In this document: positions 52,671 through 61,209 of the stretch, piece after piece
Position numbering within the stretch: the stretch's first letter is position 1
Layout: every line of letters begins with the position of its first letter
Assembly (NCBI RefSeq): GCF_003443615.1
Contig: NZ_CP031967.1
Span: 3,038,001-3,102,000, forward strand
Direction of reading: 5' to 3'
DNA: 64,000 nucleotides
Source: Alteromonas sp. BL110
Lineage (GTDB): Bacteria > Pseudomonadota > Gammaproteobacteria > Enterobacterales > Alteromonadaceae
Program-made: the position numbers and the translations under genes
The notes under the pieces: model-generated
Seen by the model: the letters and a program-made list of their open reading frames with translations, nothing else
Told to the model about the DNA's origin: nothing
Database searches by the model: none

Positions 52671-53384
52671 CTATTCTGGTTGCTGAGGTACGGTTAGCAT
52701 TTGATAGCCAACACCGCGGACAGATTGAATAACGTTAGTAACCCCGGCAGCTGAGAGCTTCTGACGAATTCGGCTAACGTGAACATCCATCGCTCTATCA
52801 TAGGCTTCCAATGGTCGTTTCAATACTTCTTGCGTCATCTCCTGCTTGGAAATGGTTTGCCCTACACGCTCCATCAGGTAGCTAAGTGCGTTGAACTCAG
52901 CTCCTGTTAACGCTACGGATTTTCCATTTACGGTGGCTTGGCGTGCCCCGATATCTAAATGGATACCATGTAGTTCGCTTGGCGAAGCGGCAGGCGTTGT
53001 TTTTAAGTACTGGGTTCTTCGGATGATAGCGCGAATTCGGGCGCCAAGCTCTCTTGGGTTACAAGGCTTAGGTAGGTAATCATCAGCACCTAACTCAAGG
53101 CCCACAATTCGGTCTATGTCATCGCCACGACCTGTTAGCATCAGGATTGGGGTTTGCTTTTCGGCTCTAACCGATTTTAATACATCAAGACCCGACATAC
53201 CGGGCATCATAATATCTAGCACTACAGTGTCATACTTGTCGGTATCTAGTAGTGTTTTTATTGCTTCATCACCACTGTGAATGGCATCTACGTTAAAGCC
53301 ATCGCCTTCTAAAAACTCTTGGAGTAGGGCACACAGGTCTTTGTCGTCGTCGACGAGTAAAATATTTAGTTTTTCATTTTCCAT
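52671..53384 (-). CDS. cpxR: OmpR/PhoB-family response regulator, CpxR-like
   Basis: 237 residues: receiver domain with the acidic pair Asp12-Asp13, phospho-acceptor Asp57 in VVLDIMMPG, Thr84 and Lys106 in DDYLPKPCNPRELGARI; then an OmpR-type winged helix (LTGAEFNALSYLMERVGQTISKQEM, DVHVSRIRQKL, VRGVGYQML). An exact CpxR box (53425-53439) lies 41 nt upstream of its start and serves both directions, which supports autoregulation. Confidence 0.9.
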   Translation of the reverse strand: MENEKLNILLVDDDKDLCALLQEFLEGDGFNVDAIHSGDEAIKTLLDTDKYDTVVLDIMMPGMSGLDVLKSVRAEKQTPILMLTGRGDDIDRIVGLELGADDYLPKPCNPRELGARIRAIIRRTQYLKTTPAASPSELHGIHLDIGARQATVNGKSVALTGAEFNALSYLMERVGQTISKQEMTQEVLKRPLEAYDRAMDVHVSRIRQKLSAAGVTNVIQSVRGVGYQMLTVPQQPE

Positions 53385-53424
53385 AACCTAATACTACCCC
53401 TTATAACCGTACTGTTTTTTTAAC

Positions 53425-53439
53425 TTTACCGAACTTTAC
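53425..53439. promoter_or_regulatory. CpxR box between cpxR and cpxP
   Basis: The minus strand reads GTAAA-GTTCG-GTAAA, an exact match to the CpxR consensus GTAAA-N5-GTAAA. It is centred in the shared region of the divergent regulator and CpxP-like genes. Confidence 0.85.
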
Positions 53440-53551
53440 ACTAGCTTAACCCTACTTATCGATTGATTCACGCATACTTAATTCCGTTGATGAAACAACA
53501 TTATTTTTTAACGTCATGCATAAACATGGCAAAACAAGTAGGAAGATTAAG

Positions 53552-54001
53552 ATGAAAAAATTAATTACCGGTGTTTTATTAAGTGCATGTATCGCAACCA
53601 CTGCTTACGCAGGTGGTAAGAATTCAGATGAACGCAGAGGTGGAGATTTCTTTCCTTTGCATAAAATGGAAAGAGTACTTGACCTAACCGACGAGCAAAT
53701 GACGCAGTTTCAAGTATTGAAAGAGGAGCTTAAAGCTGAGCGTCAGGCTAAAAGAGCCGAAATGGGTGAAGAAGGTAAGCGCAGAAAAATGAATGCACTA
53801 GCGGGCCTAAACCCTGACGACGCTGACTATCAAGAGAAGGTAAATGCGATTGCGGAGCAAAAGGCTGAAATACTAAAAGCACATTTTCTTAAGCGTGCCG
53901 AAATTCGCATGAAAGTAGCGGATATTCTAACCGATGAGCAGCTTGAAAAGTTTGATAATATGAAAAAGAAGCGTGGCAAAAAACAGCGTCATCACAGCTA
54001 G
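53552..54001 (+). CDS. cpxP: Spy/CpxP-family periplasmic protein
   Basis: 149 residues from ATG 53552 (AGGAAGATTAAG before it); the upstream ATG at 53516 would add 12 residues before the signal peptide MKKLITGVLLSACIATTAYA. Two LTxxQ motifs, LTDEQ (45-49) and LTDEQ (126-130), define the Spy/CpxP fold, a helical periplasmic chaperone-like protein that in Cpx systems also dampens the sensor. The stretch between is rich in Lys/Glu. The gene is divergent from cpxR-cpxA and ends in a strong terminator. Confidence 0.88.
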   Translation: MKKLITGVLLSACIATTAYAGGKNSDERRGGDFFPLHKMERVLDLTDEQMTQFQVLKEELKAERQAKRAEMGEEGKRRKMNALAGLNPDDADYQEKVNAIAEQKAEILKAHFLKRAEIRMKVADILTDEQLEKFDNMKKKRGKKQRHHS

Positions 54002-54023
54002 TTTAGACCATGCTTAACAAACG

Positions 54024-54050
54024 AAAAGCGCCGTTAAGGCGCTTTTTTTG
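54024..54050 (+). terminator. Rho-independent terminator after cpxP
   Basis: AAAAGCGCC (54024-54032) and GGCGCTTTT (54038-54046) make a 9-bp stem with loop GTTAA and a seven-T run. Confidence 0.92.
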
Positions 54051-54164
54051 CGCTTCGCAATACGAGTATTAAAAGAAGCTGGTAGCGATAACTAATTTAT
54101 ACTAGTTCAGGCAATATCGCTTTTATGAGGTGACCTTTCCCTGAATTAGCACCTATATCCACTC

Positions 54165-54821
54165 TTATTTCTGAAACTCTTCGATAAGAGCTTTAGCTTT
54201 GCCTTCAGAAGAAAAGCCAAACCCGCTTTTATTAAATATCAATGTATTGTCTGACATAACAGACGAGCGCGCGTCTTTTAAAAACGACTGAATGGTCTGT
54301 TCGTCAGCATTTTCCACTTTAAGTGAGGATGCAAAGTTGGTGGCCTCACTCCATTCAGTGAACTGTGAAAGTCGAGATGTCTGCTCAATAAGTGAAGTAA
54401 GGTTAGCGTCTTTTTCTAGATACTGTTGAAGGTGTAATGTAGCTCTGTCTAGTCCTACTGTATTGTCATCAGTTTCAACTACCAATTTGCCTTTGCTAAT
54501 CGTAAAGTTTTTATTATCCGTGATACCAAATTTTGCCGCTAAATTGTTTAATTCTGAGGCAAGTTTTTGCCTATTAAACTCGAGGTAGTTCGTTAATGTA
54601 GTGCTATTGAGTGTAGCATCACCGTTTTCCATCTTTTCAAGGAAGGCGTCAATTTGATTGCCCTGCAATTCGCTTTTGAAATTAACCAATGCATCGCTAA
54701 GGGCGTTGGCTTGTTTGGATTTTTCTACAACATCTTGAAGGGCGCTTTGGGCATTGTTGGTGTCGCCTAAATAGTTGAACAATGAAGGCGACGAAGACAA
54801 GTAACGGTATGTGGTATCCAC
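54165..54821 (-). CDS. Hypothetical cytoplasmic helical protein
   Basis: Unrecognised 218-residue protein without signal peptide or membrane helix. It is largely predicted helix (VEKSKQANALSDALVNFKSEL, LTNYLEFNRQKLASELNNLAAKFG) with a small strand-rich middle (FTISKGKLVVETDDNTVGLDR). The C-terminal half (SFLKDARSSVMSDNTLIFNKSGFGFSSEGKAKALIEEF) looks like a regular repeat or packing module. It lies between the cpxP terminator and a divergent spacer, so is transcribed alone. Sequence style suggests a structural or flagellar/chaperone-type helper, but that is only an impression. Confidence 0.65.
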   Translation of the reverse strand: MDTTYRYLSSSPSLFNYLGDTNNAQSALQDVVEKSKQANALSDALVNFKSELQGNQIDAFLEKMENGDATLNSTTLTNYLEFNRQKLASELNNLAAKFGITDNKNFTISKGKLVVETDDNTVGLDRATLHLQQYLEKDANLTSLIEQTSRLSQFTEWSEATNFASSLKVENADEQTIQSFLKDARSSVMSDNTLIFNKSGFGFSSEGKAKALIEEFQK

Positions 54822-54991
54822 TTTAGACTCTACTTAGCTCGATTCATGTCAAATGCGCATGAACGTGTTGTTTTATATACACCTCATAGGCAATATAAAT
54901 ACCAAGTTTCTTATCGAAGAAGTTTTTTCTGGTATTGGCAGGGTTGGGATTTACTATGCTGTATTCTTTTGTTCCCAAATAAATAAAAACA

Positions 54992-55579
54992 CTATTTATT
55001 AGGTGGGAACTGCTCAAGCAATTTTATCACAAGCTCATCGAGTTTGTTTTGAATACTAATACTGTCTTTAGACTCGAGTTCAACGCTGCCCGATGCGCTA
55101 TAAATAAACTTCCCATCTTTTACTATATCTATTTGAAGACCTTGTTGGAAAGAGGTTTGGTCACCCACAGGTATGCTAAATATACTGCCGAGAGAAATGC
55201 CCCCAGAGCGCCCAAAGGTTCCTGTTCCCAACCCTAAGTTCAAAGTAGTTCCATCTTCTTTGGTGGTAGTGGAGGGAAGGTAACCTACTGAAACATCAGC
55301 CTCGTTCTCACTTGTAGGCGTTAAGCCTTTGGTAATTAAACGCTCGGTAATGGTTGAAGACAAGTGGTTGGCGAGGGTTTCATTGATAGGGTTTAACGGC
55401 GCTTGGATATAAAAAGTTTTAATGTCAGCAAAGTTTTGCGTGTCATCTACGCTGACTTGAGGTTTGCTGGCGCACCCAACAACTAACGCTAAACTTAACA
55501 ACGACAATAAGGCTGACTTAATACCATACTTCTGTTGCCAAAAGCCCCTTTGACATTCTGTTGAAGTGCTACTTCGCAT
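54992..55579 (-). CDS. DUF4136-like lipoprotein
   Basis: 195 residues. ATG 55579 is supported by AGAGAGGATTTATT before it. A long positively charged n-region leads to LLSLLSLALVVGCASKPQ, with a lipobox (VVGC, Cys36). The mature part starts VDDTQNFADIKTFYIQAPL, the beta-strand and domain opening of the DUF4136 family, then ITERLITKGLTPTSENEADVSVGY. DUF4136 proteins are outer-membrane lipoproteins of unknown role. It is transcribed alone. Confidence 0.75.
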   Translation of the reverse strand: MRSSTSTECQRGFWQQKYGIKSALLSLLSLALVVGCASKPQVSVDDTQNFADIKTFYIQAPLNPINETLANHLSSTITERLITKGLTPTSENEADVSVGYLPSTTTKEDGTTLNLGLGTGTFGRSGGISLGSIFSIPVGDQTSFQQGLQIDIVKDGKFIYSASGSVELESKDSISIQNKLDELVIKLLEQFPPNK

Positions 55580-55911
55580 AATAAATCCTCTCTTAATTAC
55601 TGCTGTTAAAAGGATGCTCCGTCAGCAGAAAAATTTAACTATTTCTTACTTTAACGACAAAATACCCTGTTTTAGATCTGAATTAACACTTAACGGGGTG
55701 ATAATAAGCAACAACCTTTTGCTCACTGAGCGTAATTCGCTGAATTGTCGTCACTCGTCGTCGAATTGTGCGCTACCAAGGTGTTTAAACCGTATGCTTT
55801 GTTATCTAAGGCTTCTTAACCGTTTTCTGATACGCACGCCAAAGCACCCGCTTAATGGTGTATGGTATGCGAGCGGCTATGTTTAAAGAAATGACTTAAA
55901 GGGTAAAGGAT
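55580..55911. other. Intergenic spacer
   Basis: 332 nt between a minus-strand lipoprotein gene and the plus-strand MRJP-like gene. An open frame on the plus strand (55566-55886) has no coding character and is rejected. The only feature seen is the ribosome binding region GGTAAAGGAT before 55912. Confidence 0.5.
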
Positions 55912-56973
55912 ATGCATATTAAGCAAATTAGACGCACACTAAGTGTTACTGCGATAGCGGCAGTTTTTTCTATCAACGCAGCAGCACGCGAAGCACAGGA
56001 TTCTCAAGTTGAATTGGTCGGCGACATTAAAGGCACACAAATTACGGGCGTGACGGTGAGTAACGATGGGCGAGTATTCGTGAACGCGCCCAATTGGCGA
56101 GATGATGTAAGTTTTTCTGTGGCTCAGGTTGCCGCTAACGGAGAGTTTGTTGCATACCCTAATAATGAAACGAACGAGTGCGTAGCGCAAAGCGAGGTAA
56201 GAAAAGATTGCTTTTTAGCCGTGCAGTCAGTTGTTGCCTACAAAGATAAACTGTATGTGTTGGACACCCGCAACCCTAAGTTTAATGGGGTAGTGGATGC
56301 GCCGCGCTTGTTTGTCGTTGATTTAGCCACAAACGAAATCGAAGGAACCTTGATCCTTAGTGAAGATGCCTATCACTCTGATTCTTACATTAACGATCTA
56401 CGCGTAGACGAGGACACAAACCGCATATACATGACGGATTCGGCCCATGCGGGCTTAGTGGTGTATAACCTTGACGACAATACCAGCTATCGCATTTTAG
56501 ACAATCATGAAACGACAAAAGCTGAGGTAGAGTCTCTGAGTATTGAAGGCAAGCCCTTCAACATGACCGTTCAATCAGACGGCATCGCGTTAGATACGTT
56601 GAACGACACTTTATATTTTCATGCTTTGTCGGGTTATTCACTGTATGCCATTAATACCTCTGATATAAAGAAAGCCTCGAACGAGGTATTGGCTAAAAAA
56701 GTGCGAACAGTCGCTACAACAGGTGCGCCAGATGGCATGATTTATCACGAGGGCAACGTCTATTTAGCTAACTTAGAAAAGCAAGAGGTACAGTATCTTA
56801 CACCGAGCCTCGACCTTCGCACACTTGTAAAAGGCGATGTGGTGAACTGGGCTGATACCTTTAGTATTTATAACGGTTCGCTTTACTATACGAACAGCAA
56901 AATCCAAGATGCGGGCAGCGATGTAAGCGACATTACGTTTGAAGTATACAAAACAGCGCTACCTTCGCGTTAA
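55912..56973 (+). CDS. Exported MRJP/yellow-family (lactonase-like) beta-propeller protein
   Basis: 353 residues with a signal peptide (LSVTAIAAVFSINAAA). The core is a six-bladed propeller of the major royal jelly protein/yellow type: SYINDLRVDEDTNRIYMTDSAHAGLVVYNLDD (about 160-193) and GIALDTLNDTLYFHALSGYSLY (about 224-245), followed by APDGMIYHEGNVYLAN. This pattern is shared with L-dopachrome tautomerase-related and gluconolactonase-like proteins. Substrate unknown. The DsrE-like gene starts 34 nt beyond its stop. Confidence 0.82.
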   Translation: MHIKQIRRTLSVTAIAAVFSINAAAREAQDSQVELVGDIKGTQITGVTVSNDGRVFVNAPNWRDDVSFSVAQVAANGEFVAYPNNETNECVAQSEVRKDCFLAVQSVVAYKDKLYVLDTRNPKFNGVVDAPRLFVVDLATNEIEGTLILSEDAYHSDSYINDLRVDEDTNRIYMTDSAHAGLVVYNLDDNTSYRILDNHETTKAEVESLSIEGKPFNMTVQSDGIALDTLNDTLYFHALSGYSLYAINTSDIKKASNEVLAKKVRTVATTGAPDGMIYHEGNVYLANLEKQEVQYLTPSLDLRTLVKGDVVNWADTFSIYNGSLYYTNSKIQDAGSDVSDITFEVYKTALPSR

Positions 56974-57007
56974 ATCACGAGAAATAGTTGAGGAAAAGGA
57001 AATGATC

Positions 57008-57553
57008 ATGACAAAAGGAATCGGCAGCGCGTCACTTGGTTTGGTAGTGGCATTGTGTATGACGGGGCAAGCTTCAGCTAAACCAGAATTTGAATATGGC
57101 CCAGTGTTTAGCTCTTTCGGAAAACATGCGCCAGTTGAAGACGTTAGTTTTACTGAAAATCAGACATTCGAGGTTGCATTTGACGTAGCTAAAGCTGCAA
57201 GCCCTGGTGAGGTTAACCGTAAGTTTGAGTCGCTGGCTCGTTTTATCAATATGCATGTAGCTAACGGTGTGAAGCCGGAAAATCTTTCGCTTGCGCTCGT
57301 GGTTCACGGTTCTGCCACAGAAGAAATGTTAAAGACTGAACTCTTCAAACAGCGCAAGGGGCAACCTAACGGCAATGAAGTTCTACTTACTGCTTTGATA
57401 GAGCAAGGCGTTAAAGTGATAGTGTGCGGGCAGTCTGCTGCGGCTCATGGCGTTGAAAAAAGCGCCTTGATAGACGGAGTGGTAATGGACCTATCAGCCA
57501 TGACAGCCCATGCTCGCCTGGCGCAAAAAGGGTACTCGGTTAACCCATTTTAG
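57008..57553 (+). CDS. Exported DsrE-like protein
   Basis: 181 residues from ATG 57008 (AAGGAAATGATC before it, about 7-8 nt). ATG 57002 is six nt upstream but too close to the AAGGA. It has a signal peptide (SLGLVVALCMTGQASA). The domain LARFINMHVANGVKPENLSLALVVHGSA (about 75-102) and GVKVIVCGQSAAAHGV (about 136-151) fit the DsrE/YchN-like sulfur-handling fold, with one conserved Cys in the VCGQS loop. Proteins of this type carry or reduce sulfur. Cotranscribed with the propeller gene. Confidence 0.8.
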   Translation: MTKGIGSASLGLVVALCMTGQASAKPEFEYGPVFSSFGKHAPVEDVSFTENQTFEVAFDVAKAASPGEVNRKFESLARFINMHVANGVKPENLSLALVVHGSATEEMLKTELFKQRKGQPNGNEVLLTALIEQGVKVIVCGQSAAAHGVEKSALIDGVVMDLSAMTAHARLAQKGYSVNPF

Positions 57554-57782
57554 GTTGGTTTGTATAGGTTTAGGTAAGTGTTGTTCAGTTTAAGTGGTTT
57601 CATGTTTAGTTTAGATATCAAATAAGCCATTTTAAAAACTATTTTATTTCATTTATTCAAATAGTTATGTCTGATTTTTGTAAGTTAAAATCCGAAGCTT
57701 GAATCTCAACTATAAATATCGATTGATACCCATACAGAAATCTAACGTACCAATCCACCATGTTGATAAACTCATCAGGTTC

Positions 57783-59261
57783 ATGATGAAGACGGTGATG
57801 AAGAGTATGGCAGTACAACACCGCGTCGCACGGCAGTCAATTCCTACAGGCCCAGTGACAGCGGCGTATGAACGCAAGGTGGATGCCGGGGAGGTGCAAC
57901 AAGATAACGCGCAATTAGCTCTGGCGGCAAAACTCGATGCTCTATACAAGTCTCTTGCTTCGCTCCCTCCAGTACCCATGCGCACTGACCATCAGACAGT
58001 GGACAGCACTACAAGCAACGGTCCGCATTTATTGGTGCGTTCTTTGGCATCCGCGCAGTCTTTTCTTCGAAAGAAGTTCCATTTGTGGTCTTTTGGTCCA
58101 CCACCTCGAGGTATTTACATTCACGGGCCGGTCGGGGTCGGCAAGAGCTTCCTAATGGATCTTTTTTACGCCTTGGTTAATGTTCCTGATGATGATTATT
58201 GCTTTAAAAATAACAGTCACAAACACGCAAAAATAACCAAACGCCGCGTTCACTTTCATGAGTTCATGCTAGACGTCCATCATCGAATCTTTGTCTACAA
58301 ACAAGAGCACCCACGGGATGATGCGATCCCCATAATTGCGCAACAATTGGCACAAGAAGCCCAACTCCTCTGTTTCGATGAATTTCAAGTGACAGACGTT
58401 GCCGATGCCATGATTTTGAAACGACTTTTCTTATACTTATCGTATTGGAATGTCGTGGTGGTGGTCACCTCGAATCGTTCCCCCGATACTCTGTATGAGG
58501 GAGGTATTAACCGCTCTCTCTTCTTGCCATTTATAGACATGTTGAAAGGCACGTTCGATATTATTTCCATGGAAGATTCCCAGAAGGATTATCGACTTGA
58601 AAGTAGAGCGGATGGCCAATCCTATTTTTGGTCAAATAAAGATATTCATGGCGATAATAATATTAACAACAACATACAGGGGCAGTTGGAAGACATATTT
58701 GGTAGCACTACATCCACAAACGAGGGCGAGAGCATTTCCGTCCTCTTTGGTCGCAGCGTCCAGGTCGCCCGATTCAATGACCGGTGCGCCTGGTTTCACT
58801 TTTCCGAGTTATGCTACCAACCGCTGGGGGCGGCCGATTATATCTCCCTCTGCCGGCGGTTTCCGGTCATCATCATGGAACGCGTCCCCCAACTGGACGC
58901 CAATCACCTTAACGAAGCGCGACGGTTCGTGACTCTCATTGACGCGTGTTATGAATCTCGTACCCGCTTGGTGCTAGCGGCACAAGTTCCGCTCGACGAA
59001 TTGTTTGTTGATTTTGAAGCGCAAGTCGAAAGCAGTGACGGTGATGGCGAATTGATTGTCAATGATAAGGGAGGAAACTCGAGTTCTTTTGCGACCACCA
59101 TGATCCGCACCAAAGAGGGCAAATATTATGAATGGTCGGCGACAGGGCGAATTGGCGTGTCACTGGCACAATTTTCGTCTGCCAATGATCTCGCTTTTTC
59201 ATTTCGACGAGCCGCGTCTCGGTTAGTTGAAATGGGTGGTAAGGGATGGGGGCGGCAATAA
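57783..59261 (+). CDS. AFG1/ZapE-family AAA ATPase with eukaryote-like features
   Basis: 492 residues from ATG 57783 (in-frame TTG at 57699 and ATG 57786, 57798, 57807 are alternatives; none has a strong ribosome binding site). AFG1/ZapE signatures: GPVGVGKS (115-122, Walker A), RRVHFHEFMLDVHHRI, LLCFDEFQVTDVADAMIL (Walker B) and VVTSNR (sensor). Usual bacterial ZapE is near 370 residues; this one has inserts (about 275-320, with NNNINNN) and a long end with EWSATGRIGVSLAQF and AFSFRRAASRLVEMG. FDEFQVTD rather than FDEFFVSD is the AFG1/alphaproteobacterial form. Local base composition is unlike the neighbours (106 of 180 G+C at 58741-58920). Convergent with the AidB-like gene. Confidence 0.85.
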   Translation: MMKTVMKSMAVQHRVARQSIPTGPVTAAYERKVDAGEVQQDNAQLALAAKLDALYKSLASLPPVPMRTDHQTVDSTTSNGPHLLVRSLASAQSFLRKKFHLWSFGPPPRGIYIHGPVGVGKSFLMDLFYALVNVPDDDYCFKNNSHKHAKITKRRVHFHEFMLDVHHRIFVYKQEHPRDDAIPIIAQQLAQEAQLLCFDEFQVTDVADAMILKRLFLYLSYWNVVVVVTSNRSPDTLYEGGINRSLFLPFIDMLKGTFDIISMEDSQKDYRLESRADGQSYFWSNKDIHGDNNINNNIQGQLEDIFGSTTSTNEGESISVLFGRSVQVARFNDRCAWFHFSELCYQPLGAADYISLCRRFPVIIMERVPQLDANHLNEARRFVTLIDACYESRTRLVLAAQVPLDELFVDFEAQVESSDGDGELIVNDKGGNSSSFATTMIRTKEGKYYEWSATGRIGVSLAQFSSANDLAFSFRRAASRLVEMGGKGWGRQ

Positions 59262-59289
59262 CGAAAGGTTTTTATCTTGCTCAATCATA

Positions 59290-60957
59290 TCAAACCTGCC
59301 CCAGCGCAATAATGCGCTCAAATGGCGTAGTGTCGGGTAACGTACCTAAAGCAAAACCACTCGCGTTGCCGAGTCTAGATTCGCAAAAAGTGTGGGCAAT
59401 GTCGATAAAGGCGTCGTTGTTATTGTGCGGCGTAGAAAGAAGAGAGCATGCCTGAAGCGCGAGCGCCATTTGCTCGGTTAAATAGCGGCTGCGCGTTTCC
59501 ATATTCTGCGTGTTTGATAGCTCGTCAAACAACTTACTTAGGTGAATGTCGTAGTACTTATTTTTACCCGCTTGGGTTTTAAGCTCTTTAAGCAAAGCCT
59601 CTTTAACATTCGGCTCTTTGGCAAGTGCGCGCAGTACATCTAAACATTGTACATTTCCGCTTCCTTCCCAAATAGAGTTAAGCGGGGCTTGGCGGTAGTA
59701 ACGGGGCATAGGATTTTCTTCCACGTAACCAATGCCACCTAAACACTCTTGCGCTTCGTTTACAAACATAGGCGTGCGCTTACAAATCCAGTATTTTCCA
59801 ATTGCCGTGGCCAGCCTTGCCAACGCGGCTTCATGGCTATCATTCTGTGCACTATCTACCGCTTTTGCAACGCGCATAGTAAGCGCGGTAGCAGCTGCGC
59901 ATTCTATCGTTAAGTCTGCCAATACATTTTGCATTAAAGGCTGATTGATTAGCGTTTTGCCAAAGGCATCGCGGTGACTTACGTGGTGTAAGGCGTGAAC
60001 CAGTGATTGCCGCATAAGAGCGGATGAACCAATCATGCAGTCTAATCGGGTTAATGAAACCATATCTATGATTACCGGCACGCCACGACCTTCTTCACCG
60101 ATTAAATATGCCGTGGCGTCCTGAAATTCAACTTCAGAAGAGGCATTGCTCCAATCGCCTAACTTGTCTTTTAAACGCTGAATTCGAACGTTATTCAGTT
60201 CACCGTTTTCTAATACCTTTGGTAGCAAAAAGCAGCTTAAACCGCCTTCAGCTTGTGCAAGTATAAGATGCGCATCACACATGGGGGCAGAGAAAAAGAA
60301 CTTGTGCCCAATGATATTATAGCTGCCATCACTTTGTTTATACGCTGAAGTGGTATTACGCCTAACATCTGAACCTCCTTGTTTTTCAGTCATCCCCATA
60401 CCAATAGTCAGCCCGTGTTTCTGACTCGCAGGTAAAGCACGAGGGTCGTATACACCATTGATGACTTTATCTAAGTAGTAAGGCGGTAAGTTTTTACCAT
60501 ACCGCATGGCGGGGATCGCTGCGTGTGTCATAGTCAGGGGGCAAGATGTACCAGACTCAGCTTGATAGTGCATATACATTAGTACTGCCCGGATGGTATG
60601 GGCACCATCAATACCTTCATGCTTCCACGAATAGTTATGTACATTGTGCTGCATCGCACTTTCCATAAGTGCGTGATAGCTAGGATGAAACTCTACATTG
60701 TCTGTACGACGGCCATAGCGATCAAAGGTCTGAAGAATGGGCTTATTTTTGTTAGCGAGTTCTCCATGGTTCATAAGTGCATGACCTGCAAGTTGACCAT
60801 AGTTGTCCAACAAACCTTCTTCATGCTGGTGGGATGGCGGCAAATGCTGGTTTACAAACACACGTAGCAACGCATCATCACGCCACAAATTATAGGGGGC
60901 AAGAATGGTAGGTTGGTTTTCTACAAGGTGCGTAACAAATCGATTAGATGAAGTCAT
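59290..60957 (-). CDS. AidB-like acyl-CoA dehydrogenase family protein
   Basis: 555 residues from ATG 60957 (a TTG at 60972 is in frame). The N-terminal extension LVENQPTILAPYNLWRDDALL is the hallmark of the AidB subgroup, longer than classical acyl-CoA dehydrogenases (about 380). Flavin-binding MTEKQGGSDVRRNTT and FFFSAPMCDAHLILAQ follow. The C-terminal APLNSIWEGSGNVQCLDVLRAL is the family end. AidB was linked to DNA alkylation response, but many relatives are isovaleryl- or similar acyl-CoA dehydrogenases. Its start faces the PaaX-like regulator gene across 252 nt with a spaced dyad. Confidence 0.88.
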   Translation of the reverse strand: MTSSNRFVTHLVENQPTILAPYNLWRDDALLRVFVNQHLPPSHQHEEGLLDNYGQLAGHALMNHGELANKNKPILQTFDRYGRRTDNVEFHPSYHALMESAMQHNVHNYSWKHEGIDGAHTIRAVLMYMHYQAESGTSCPLTMTHAAIPAMRYGKNLPPYYLDKVINGVYDPRALPASQKHGLTIGMGMTEKQGGSDVRRNTTSAYKQSDGSYNIIGHKFFFSAPMCDAHLILAQAEGGLSCFLLPKVLENGELNNVRIQRLKDKLGDWSNASSEVEFQDATAYLIGEEGRGVPVIIDMVSLTRLDCMIGSSALMRQSLVHALHHVSHRDAFGKTLINQPLMQNVLADLTIECAAATALTMRVAKAVDSAQNDSHEAALARLATAIGKYWICKRTPMFVNEAQECLGGIGYVEENPMPRYYRQAPLNSIWEGSGNVQCLDVLRALAKEPNVKEALLKELKTQAGKNKYYDIHLSKLFDELSNTQNMETRSRYLTEQMALALQACSLLSTPHNNNDAFIDIAHTFCESRLGNASGFALGTLPDTTPFERIIALGQV

Positions 60958-60977
60958 GGCATTTCCACTCAATGGAT

Positions 60978-61011
60978 ATGTAAAGCATATCGTTGTTCCA
61001 GAGCTTTACAT
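60978..61011. promoter_or_regulatory. Spaced inverted repeat in the AidB-PaaX intergenic region
   Basis: ATGTAAAGC (60978-60986) and GCTTTACAT (61003-61011) are exact reverse complements separated by 16 nt, 21 nt upstream of the AidB-like start. A good operator candidate for a dimeric regulator binding two faces. Confidence 0.5.
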
Positions 61012-61156
61012 TAAATCATTATATTAGAATATTACAGTAATAGTTTAAAATTGATAATTTATGTAATGTTTGTGCCTGGCCTGCGTTTATATAATGATGG
61101 ATGCACACACAGCTGAACTTATACCATGTAAGCAATCAAGTAAGTTGAAACAGAAG

Positions 61157-61178
61157 TCATTGCTTAGTCATTGCTTAG
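61157..61178. repeat. Tandem 11-bp direct repeat in the same intergenic region
   Basis: TCATTGCTTAG occurs at 61157-61167 and again at 61168-61178, about 30 nt before the PaaX-like start. It may be a regulator site or a slippage product. Confidence 0.6.
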
Positions 61179-61209
61179 CCATTATCTGAGACAAAGAAGT
61201 AAATAGAGT

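Noticed and set aside
55566..55886. 106-codon open frame on the plus strand in the spacer
   Set aside because: No ribosome binding site, no family-like pattern, overlaps the start of the lipoprotein gene on the other strand and has irregular composition.
57637..57666. AACTATTT/AAATAGTT inverted repeat before the AFG1-like gene
   Set aside because: AT-only weak stem with a 14-nt loop; no matching copy at the far side of the gene, so not evidence of insertion ends.
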